This document shows positions 1-4,833 of a stretch of DNA of 7,014 nucleotides, one piece after another. Position 1 is the first letter of the stretch, and every line of letters starts with the position of its first letter. The notes under the pieces are model-generated. The model was not told where the DNA came from. It saw only the letters and a program-made list of their open reading frames with translations, and made no database searches. Source of the stretch: Pseudomonadota bacterium (lineage in GTDB: Bacteria; SZUA-182; DTGQ01); the NCBI GenBank assembly GCA_030605265.1, contig JAUWIR010000243.1, positions 1-7,014 on the forward strand, read 5' to 3'. Both the position numbers and the translations under genes were made by a program.

Positions 1-92
1 CACTTTACCAATGAACTTCTTTTCTGCTTAAGTAATCTTTAGGAAACGTCTGAATTTTTAAATGGGTTTTATACACAAATCTAGCATGAAAA

Positions 93-110
93 AGTATTAT
101 ACATAATACT
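93..110 (-). terminator. AT-rich palindrome, possible weak terminator downstream of the ATPase gene
   Basis: AGTATTAT and ATAATACT (93-100 and 103-110) are perfect 8-bp inverted repeats around two bases. Read on the minus strand, the hairpin is followed by five T, the shape of an intrinsic terminator for transcription coming from the ATPase gene about 250 bases upstream. The stem holds almost only A-T pairs, so it would be weak. A dimeric protein-binding site is the alternative. Confidence 0.25.
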
Positions 111-173
111 AAAAATTTAACAGCCTAAATTCTAAGTAAAAACTATAATAGCTATTTGGATCAGATGTTCAAT

Positions 174-209
174 GTCAAGGGTGTCCCATATTTGACGAAC
201 CGACTTCGG
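174..209. repeat. Cluster of short hairpins in a GC-richer patch
   Basis: GTCAAGGG-TGT-CCC with TTGAC (174-196) can fold as an 8-bp interrupted hairpin with a four-base bulge. It is followed at once by CCGA-CT-TCGG (200-209). The surrounding bases 174-240 are about half G+C, against about one fifth at 61-150. Hairpins in a compositional island resemble REP-like sequences or the ends of IS200/IS605-type elements, but no transposase remains to confirm this. Confidence 0.3.
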
Positions 210-358
210 CACTCGACCCTGAGACGAAATCAGGATTTAAAGATTCGCTTAAGATTCTGCCGGCTGCTGATTGGAGTTCGGGAAATAAAGAAACCAATAG
301 GAATCATATTTTTTTGCAATTTCATACCTTCACCATTATTGAAATTCTCATGTATATT

Positions 359-1516
359 TCAATGGGTAATCCGGAGGGCTTCTGTCGCCGGCATAATTGT
401 AATGCCCTCTGCAACAGGGTAATTTCGTTCACCAAAATAAACTAAACAGCCTTTATCAATAATACCTTCTTTAAGGCCGCCTTCAAGGTTCATCCAGTCT
501 TTTTTACCTGCGGATACCGAGCATTTAAATTCATACCCTATTCTTTCCTGTCCACGATCTATAATAAGATCAATTTCCGCACCAGCATAAGTCCGATAAA
601 AATAAAACTGGGTCCCGGTATTTTTTAGTTGTTCCAGGGCAATAATTTGCTCAATCAATAAGCCCTCCCAACTATTCCCACGCTTGGGTGATTCAAGTAA
701 ACTGCGTTCATTGGCAACACCAAGTAAATAATGAAGGACCCCTGTATCCCTTATATATATTTTGGGTGATTTTACCAAACGTTTTTTGATATTAGGATAA
801 TACGGCGGCAAACGTCGGATTAAATAATGTCCTTCAAGAATATCTAAATAATCATTAACTGTATGATAAGAAAGCCCCAGAGAGCGCCCGAACTCAGAGG
901 CATTGAACAGGCACCCGTGCTGATGGGCAATCATACCCATGAGACGTCTCATCTGTATTGGAGAAATTTTTATTCCCTGCCGGGGAATGTCCCGCTCAAT
1001 AAAGGTACGCAGATAATTTTCATGCCATCGGCTCCATCTTTCTTCATTCTTCTCTCTGACTGCATCAGGGAAGCCACCTTTCAGCCAAAAGGCTGGTAGA
1101 TCAAGTTGTAGCTCTTGGCTTTCTTGAAAAAGGAAGGGTGTCAATTCTATGATGCCGACCCTTCCGGCAAGACTTTCAGATATATGCTTCATTAATAAAG
1201 GATTGACGGAACCTAATAAAAAGTATTTTCCATAATCATGTCTTTTCTCATCAATCAACGAACGAAGCACGGAAAAAAGCTTTGGTAAAATCTGTGCTTC
1301 ATCAAATATAACCGGAGTATTGAAACGGCGTAAGACAAATTCTATATCATCAAAGAATATTTGTTGATCTGACGGCTTTTCTAAATCAAAATATTCTCCT
1401 TTAAGAAAATATTTTGCCAGGGTTGTTTTTCCACACTGCCTTGGGCCAAGGATAAGGATGGCAGGAAACTGTTCTGTTAAATCTTGAATTACTGATTCTG
1501 CTAATCTTCTAATCAT
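359..1516 (-). CDS. AAA ATPase with DUF4143 C-terminal region
   Basis: A complete 385-residue protein of the widespread AAA_14/DUF4143 ATPase group, whose cellular role is not settled. Walker A is GPRQCGKTT (24-32) and Walker B is PVIFDEAQ (68-75). A sensor-like LLGSVNPLL (100-108) and ESLAGRV (114-120) follow, and then GGFPDA (147-152) and FIERDIP (172-178). A winged-helix segment (about 198-250) precedes the DUF4143 signature SPKIYIRDTGVLHYLLG (250-266). The C-terminus (about 280-360) has a restriction-endonuclease-like core, with D316 in EIDLI and E329/K331 in YEFK. The N-terminus MIRRLAESVIQDL is typical of the family, supporting the start at 1516. There the gene has its own promoter and no leader. 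Nearly all of the family's motifs are present, so it looks intact. Such genes are common in archaea and environmental bacteria and often sit with toxin-antitoxin cargo, as here. No direct functional link to the neighbouring pair is visible. Confidence 0.92.
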   Translation of the reverse strand: MIRRLAESVIQDLTEQFPAILILGPRQCGKTTLAKYFLKGEYFDLEKPSDQQIFFDDIEFVLRRFNTPVIFDEAQILPKLFSVLRSLIDEKRHDYGKYFLLGSVNPLLMKHISESLAGRVGIIELTPFLFQESQELQLDLPAFWLKGGFPDAVREKNEERWSRWHENYLRTFIERDIPRQGIKISPIQMRRLMGMIAHQHGCLFNASEFGRSLGLSYHTVNDYLDILEGHYLIRRLPPYYPNIKKRLVKSPKIYIRDTGVLHYLLGVANERSLLESPKRGNSWEGLLIEQIIALEQLKNTGTQFYFYRTYAGAEIDLIIDRGQERIGYEFKCSVSAGKKDWMNLEGGLKEGIIDKGCLVYFGERNYPVAEGITIMPATEALRITH

Positions 1517-1522
1517 CCTGTA

Positions 1523-1551
1523 ATATTAGCAATAATAATTCTATTTTTCAA
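1523..1551 (-). promoter_or_regulatory. Extended -10 promoter of the DUF4143 ATPase gene, predicted leaderless
   Basis: On the minus strand, TTGAAA (1546-1551), a 17-base spacer and TAATAT (1523-1528) form a near-consensus promoter. TGC directly before the -10 makes it an extended -10. Six bases (1517-1522) then precede the ATG at 1516, so the expected +1 is the A of the ATG. The AGG touching the ATG is too close to act as a Shine-Dalgarno. Confidence 0.65.
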
Positions 1552-1564
1552 GGTATTTTTACCT
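1551..1564. repeat. Perfect inverted repeat abutting the ATPase promoter
   Basis: AGGTA (1551-1555), TTTT and TACCT (1560-1564) form a perfect 5-bp inverted repeat. It lies 11 bases beyond the antitoxin stop codon and overlaps the first base of the -35 box of the ATPase promoter. No T-run follows it on the minus strand, so a terminator is unlikely. It could be an operator for the ATPase gene. Confidence 0.35.
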
Positions 1565-1575
1565 GGGGACCTTCT

Positions 1576-1872
1576 TCATTTATCCAATGGGGTGAATATA
1601 TTTAGGCTTGCTAAGACATCATTAGCACGAATATTCCCCTTGGCCCCCATTTCCGACAAAAGGTCAATAGTCTCAGAGAGGGGCAACTTCAATAAGTTTG
1701 AGGCCTCCCTCAGGGTAATTTTCCCTTCCCTATAAGTCTTAGCAACATAATATTCAAATCCTACCCTGGCCAATTTTCTTAATGATTGGGTCTTCTCAAT
1801 TTTTTCTACTTTGGAGACATATTCTATGGCTTGATCGATATCTTCTGGTATTCGCATAGATTTAACCTTCAT
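1576..1872 (-). CDS. Antitoxin with ribbon-helix-helix N-terminus and UPF0175-like C-terminus
   Basis: A 98-residue protein. Residues 3-45 (starting VKSMRIPEDIDQAIEYV) read as a ribbon-helix-helix DNA-binding segment: one short strand with alternating side chains followed by two helices. Residues 47-80 (YREGKITLREASNLLKLP, then SETIDLLSEMG) match the small UPF0175 antitoxin pattern, a helix-turn-helix-like motif. It should neutralise the PIN toxin encoded just upstream and autoregulate the operon, probably by binding the dyad in the toxin promoter. The start at 1872 is supported by a good Shine-Dalgarno, GGAGAG at 1879-1884, six bases before the ATG and inside the toxin reading frame. The ATG overlaps the toxin TGA. 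It is placed second in the operon but appears better translated than the leaderless toxin, which would favour antitoxin excess. Confidence 0.8.
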   Translation of the reverse strand: MKVKSMRIPEDIDQAIEYVSKVEKIEKTQSLRKLARVGFEYYVAKTYREGKITLREASNLLKLPLSETIDLLSEMGAKGNIRANDVLASLNIFTPLDK

Positions 1873-2339
1873 TTTACTCTCTCCATCAGCAACCTTACCA
1901 TGCTATATTCATCCTCGCTGATAAACTCGGCTAATTGCTGCAATGCCCAAAGGGCTGTTTTTCTTTCTATTATCCCATCTTGTAAAAGGTAGTAGATAAT
2001 AAGACCAGGCAGAATGAAAGGGATGGCGCTTATCCTCAATAGTCGCGTAAGTTTTGCATCATCGGTAGCAACTGCGTCGTATTTTTCCTTTCGGAATAAA
2101 GTTATAAGAGCACCATCTCCTTTTAAGCAACTTGAAGAATTTTCGACTATCATAATCATTCCACCCTCAATGTTTTTTTCTACTATGAATGCATCAGAGC
2201 ATTTTTTTTCCTTCCCAGCATCAACAATCTCTCTTTGAACTATTTGGGGTATAAATATATCGCTGTTGCTTCCAATAAAATCCTTCAACCCGGCTTTGGT
2301 GAGTTTGATTAAACAATCCGCATCCATTAAGAGTTTCAT
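1869..2339 (-). CDS. PIN-domain ribonuclease toxin of a type II toxin-antitoxin pair
   Basis: A 156-residue protein with PIN-domain hallmarks. Acidic residues lie near the N-terminus in MDADCLIKL (D6/D8), then E37 in QREIVDAGK, D75 in GDGALITLF and D93/D94 in the ATDDAKL motif. These are the expected Mg2+-binding positions of PIN nucleases, which in toxin pairs usually cleave tRNA or mRNA. The C-terminal part (PFILPGLIIYYLLQDGII and after) resembles the DUF3368 type that partners UPF0175 antitoxins. Length is normal. Its TGA overlaps the ATG of the antitoxin gene by ATGA, so the two are one operon with translational coupling. The toxin is the first gene, the reverse of the more common order. 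The start at 2339 lies only 7 bases after a -10 box, with no ribosome-binding site. The family call is firm; the exact RNA target is unknown. Confidence 0.85.
   Translation of the reverse strand: MKLLMDADCLIKLTKAGLKDFIGSNSDIFIPQIVQREIVDAGKEKKCSDAFIVEKNIEGGMIMIVENSSSCLKGDGALITLFRKEKYDAVATDDAKLTRLLRISAIPFILPGLIIYYLLQDGIIERKTALWALQQLAEFISEDEYSMVRLLMERVK
1877..1884 (-). promoter_or_regulatory. Shine-Dalgarno of the antitoxin gene inside the toxin gene
   Basis: GGAGAGAG lies just upstream of the antitoxin ATG at 1872, inside the last codons of the toxin gene; the GGAGAG core is six bases from the ATG. It decides the antitoxin start. It also shows that this organism uses Shine-Dalgarno initiation, making the leaderless starts of the toxin and the ATPase stand out. 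Confidence 0.65.
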
Positions 2340-2346
2340 GTAATCT

Positions 2347-2375
2347 ATTGTAACTTATGTAATACAGTAAGTCAA
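2347..2375 (-). promoter_or_regulatory. Sigma70-type promoter of the toxin-antitoxin operon, predicted leaderless
   Basis: On the minus strand, TTGACT (2370-2375) is followed by exactly 17 bases and then TACAAT (2347-2352). Only seven bases (2340-2346) separate the -10 from the toxin ATG at 2339. The usual start point would fall at base 2340 or at the A of the ATG itself, so the mRNA should have no 5' leader and no Shine-Dalgarno. The match to consensus is 5 of 6 at each box. Confidence 0.7.
2353..2372. promoter_or_regulatory. Candidate operator dyad inside the toxin promoter
   Basis: An imperfect palindrome fills the promoter spacer. It has outer arms ACTTA and TAAGT (2368-2372 and 2353-2357) around a perfect core TGTATTACA (2358-2366), with one extra base (2367) breaking the symmetry. 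A dimeric repressor here would occlude both the -35 and -10 elements. Autoregulation by the ribbon-helix-helix antitoxin is the natural inference; binding itself is not shown by sequence. Confidence 0.45.
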
Positions 2376-2383
2376 GATCAATG

Positions 2384-2407
2384 GAGACATTATTTGAGAC
2401 ATTACTT
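2384..2407. repeat. Two tandem copies of a 12-bp unit upstream of the toxin promoter
   Basis: The plus strand shows GAGACATTATTT (2384-2395) followed at once by GAGACATTACTT (2396-2407), identical at 11 of 12 positions. The repeat ends about 9 bases upstream of the -35 box of the toxin promoter. Direct repeats at this position could be extra binding sites for the antitoxin, or a small tandem duplication without function. Confidence 0.6.
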
Positions 2408-2442
2408 GAAGCTCCGTTAGTTTAATACTCACTCAGGCAAGT

Positions 2443-4809
2443 TCAAGAAACTGAAGTGTAAAGATATTCTGAAAAGGGATTAAAAGATTTTTTTTGAAGA
2501 CCTTTCAGCACCCAAAATTCCAAATTATAAAGCCAATACTGATAACTATCAGGCACTGTATTGGTAAATCCCATTACATTGTCTTGAAAAAGATGGGAAG
2601 CAGTAAAGACGGCTATCAATCCTTTGCCATAGGATTGTATTGAAAAAATCGAATTACCTTCAGCATCTGATAAATAAGCATTTCCCCCGGTTATACTGTT
2701 GGCCTGATCAATGTGATCAAGTGGAGTTGATTTTGAGTCATATATTTTCCCTGTAACCATTTTTTCATTTATCTTTACATTAAATTCTTTTAACAACTGA
2801 TTTGATTTTGAATTTTTATTTTCAGGAGAATCCATAAGTAAAATTGTGCCTCCCTGAAAAAGATAATTTTTTATTCTTGAAATACAGTCACTGCTAAAAT
2901 CTTTATCAGGATCTATAAAGACAATGAGATCATTTTCCTTGGTCGCTTCCTTTAAAGAGGGGGAAACCGCCGGTACATATCCTAAACGCTGCGACCAAAC
3001 ATAAAACGTATGGAAGCTTTTATCTTCAGTGACCGGCAATCGGGTTATGGGGAGAAAAAATGAAGACATCTCAGATACTATGGCTAATTGAAAATATTTT
3101 TCTTGAGCTTTTGGGAATTGATAATGATATTGGGTAAAAAGGTGAATGGTCACGCCGGCGGCAATAATGCCTGCTAGGCCAAAAATGAGCAAAGTACCCA
3201 GGAAATATTCCTTTTGAGTGCGCCATAGAAAACTAAGGCAAACAAAAAGTCCTATTGCAATCAGTAAAGCGAGTATCTTTATAAACCAATATTTATTTTT
3301 TCTATTTAACCACTCAACAGCTCCAAGAAGTAATTCGGGTTTTCCGGGAATGAACATAAAAAAATTGGAAAAACAAGTGCTGTCTGTAAAAGCTACCACC
3401 CTCCCCTTTTTATAGTTTAAACTTGCTTTTTGAACAAAGAGGCCAAATTCGTAATCCGAATCCTCTTCAGGCATGGGGAAAAAATTCTTTTTCGAGTAAT
3501 CCAGGTAATGAGCGCGAAGTCCATTTCCAGTCATAATAGAAGCAGCTTTCAGGGGAATGGAAAGGGTGCAAGAAGACCCAAATAAAAATACAGGTACTTT
3601 TTGAACAATAGAATGGGGGAGGAGTTTTGGCTTGTTATAAACAGAAAGCCCGAAGGTTTGAAGATCATAGGTTACATCATAACGAAAACGAAAATCAAAT
3701 TCTTTAGCTATTTTATTTAAATAGGTGCTCATACCGAAAACATTGGTATGGTCACCAATTAAAAAAAGCCCCCCTCCATTGGCAACAAAATCAACTACAG
3801 CTTCTACTTCCTCATCTGAATAGGCACAAGTCGGGGTTTTTAAAATTACAATATCAATATCATTAAATGTGTTTTTCGTTAGAGGGTTATAGTTTTTCCC
3901 AACAGTGTAAAAATAGCTCAGATATTTGCTCAGACAATAAAAATTATAATCTGATTTCTTACCGAACACATCAGTATCGAATTTTTCATCTGTCCATTCC
4001 CAATTACTATGGTATTCATCTATTAATATTCTCCCTTGCTTTTTAACTCCCGGATCTTGAAAACCGAGGGCAAATACCAACATGAAGAAAAAAGTAAATA
4101 TCATCATTCCGAATAGGGAAGAGGATTTAGTAAAGCGGAAATTGGGTAGAGTAAATAAAGTTGTTCCGGCCAAAGGAAGAAAGTGACCTAACAGAAAGGA
4201 AAGCGGCAGAAAACTCAAAGAAGTTATCATAGAAGACCAAAAAATAACCATAGTGTTAAATTCAAGACTTATCAAGGTGAGCAAAATGAATCGAAAGAAA
4301 CCATAACTGGTCAGAAGGAAAAAAAAGATAAGGTAGCGAGATTTCCTTTGATTAGTAATAAATAAAAGTATTATTCCCCCAAAGAGATAAAGCAATAAGG
4401 GGTATAAGCCTAATTTTTCAAGAGAAATGGAAATTTTAAAAACATTAGTGAGGGTCCGAACAAAGAGAGAACCATTGCATGAACTTATCTTCAGCCCTGT
4501 GTACCTTAAGATATTGTAAAGTAGAGGTTGTAAAAAAGGGATTATATGGTACCTTGACCCAAAATAATAGGTTATAGGAATAGCTAATGACTGACCCAAA
4601 AACACCATCCCGCAAAGGACCAATGATTTTGATAGATGAAAAAAAGGTGTGAATTTTTCACTTCCTTCTGCATTCAAGGAAAAGGCGCACAGAAGAACAG
4701 CCGCCAAAATCATTCCTATTCCCCATGGGACAACAGCGGGCGCGAAGATTGAGGAAAGAAACAGGTAACTGGATGAAAGAAGCCATAAAAGAAACCACAT
4801 GCTATTCAT
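2443..4809 (-). CDS. Multi-pass membrane protein, paralog of the upstream gene, with degenerate exosortase-like domain and two DUF4350/GATase-like domains
   Basis: A complete 788-residue protein. Membrane segments lie at about 5-22, 27-45, 62-82, 133-152, 158-182, 186-212 and 231-250. A soluble domain (about 258-505) has IDEYH (263-267), GGGLFLIGDHT (345-355) and FTDSTCFSN (474-482). A membrane hairpin (508-528, 535-558) and a second soluble domain (about 570-770) follow. The GDHT and (G/T)D(S/T) motifs align with the upstream paralog, as does the whole domain order. The block at 95-180 has the exosortase layout, with EKLG (131-134) in place of ACSG and Arg173 retained 41 residues after the Cys-equivalent Lys132; His209 is a possible third site. 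It therefore looks catalytically dead as a sortase. The ATG at 4809 is the first start after an in-frame stop at 4813-4815 and has no clear Shine-Dalgarno, so translation may be coupled to the upstream gene. Function is unknown. Confidence 0.9.
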   Translation of the reverse strand: MNSMWFLLWLLSSSYLFLSSIFAPAVVPWGIGMILAAVLLCAFSLNAEGSEKFTPFFHLSKSLVLCGMVFLGQSLAIPITYYFGSRYHIIPFLQPLLYNILRYTGLKISSCNGSLFVRTLTNVFKISISLEKLGLYPLLLYLFGGIILLFITNQRKSRYLIFFFLLTSYGFFRFILLTLISLEFNTMVIFWSSMITSLSFLPLSFLLGHFLPLAGTTLFTLPNFRFTKSSSLFGMMIFTFFFMLVFALGFQDPGVKKQGRILIDEYHSNWEWTDEKFDTDVFGKKSDYNFYCLSKYLSYFYTVGKNYNPLTKNTFNDIDIVILKTPTCAYSDEEVEAVVDFVANGGGLFLIGDHTNVFGMSTYLNKIAKEFDFRFRYDVTYDLQTFGLSVYNKPKLLPHSIVQKVPVFLFGSSCTLSIPLKAASIMTGNGLRAHYLDYSKKNFFPMPEEDSDYEFGLFVQKASLNYKKGRVVAFTDSTCFSNFFMFIPGKPELLLGAVEWLNRKNKYWFIKILALLIAIGLFVCLSFLWRTQKEYFLGTLLIFGLAGIIAAGVTIHLFTQYHYQFPKAQEKYFQLAIVSEMSSFFLPITRLPVTEDKSFHTFYVWSQRLGYVPAVSPSLKEATKENDLIVFIDPDKDFSSDCISRIKNYLFQGGTILLMDSPENKNSKSNQLLKEFNVKINEKMVTGKIYDSKSTPLDHIDQANSITGGNAYLSDAEGNSIFSIQSYGKGLIAVFTASHLFQDNVMGFTNTVPDSYQYWLYNLEFWVLKGLQKKSFNPFSEYLYTSVS

Positions 4810-4833
4810 TTTCTATAAATTCATGTTCTATAA
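4804..4833. repeat. 15-bp tandem duplication spanning the stop/start junction of the two membrane-protein genes
   Basis: Two adjacent copies, 4804-4818 and 4819-4833, match at 14 of 15 bases. In coding orientation each reads TTA TAG AA(A/C) ATG AA. The first copy carries the stop of the upstream gene plus an ATG opening a three-codon frame (Met-Asn-Leu-stop). The second carries another in-frame TAG followed by the ATG of the downstream gene. All codons share one frame. Confidence 0.85.

Larger units (their letters stand above)
1..358. other. Gene-free stretch downstream of the ATPase gene
   Basis: Stop codons in all frames near the left edge rule out a gene continuing from outside on either strand beyond a few tens of bases. 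The interval holds the AT-rich palindrome at 93-110 and the hairpin cluster from about 174. Nothing else in it looks like a tRNA, rRNA or conserved protein. The GC-richer part (about 170 to 295) may be a remnant of something inserted and decayed. Confidence 0.5.

Noticed and set aside
306..342. AATTTCA/TGAAATT stem downstream of the ATPase gene as a terminator
   Set aside because: In the direction of ATPase transcription it is followed by GC and an A-run rather than a T-run, and the loop is long.
156..422. Plus-strand open frame of 88 codons
   Set aside because: It overlaps the end of the well-supported ATPase gene, has no recognisable domain or ribosome-binding site, and crosses the composition change at about 170.
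2405..2447. CTTGAA/TTCAAG inverted repeat just after the 788-residue gene as a terminator
   Set aside because: The arms are only six bases with a 31-base loop, and no T-run follows on the minus strand.
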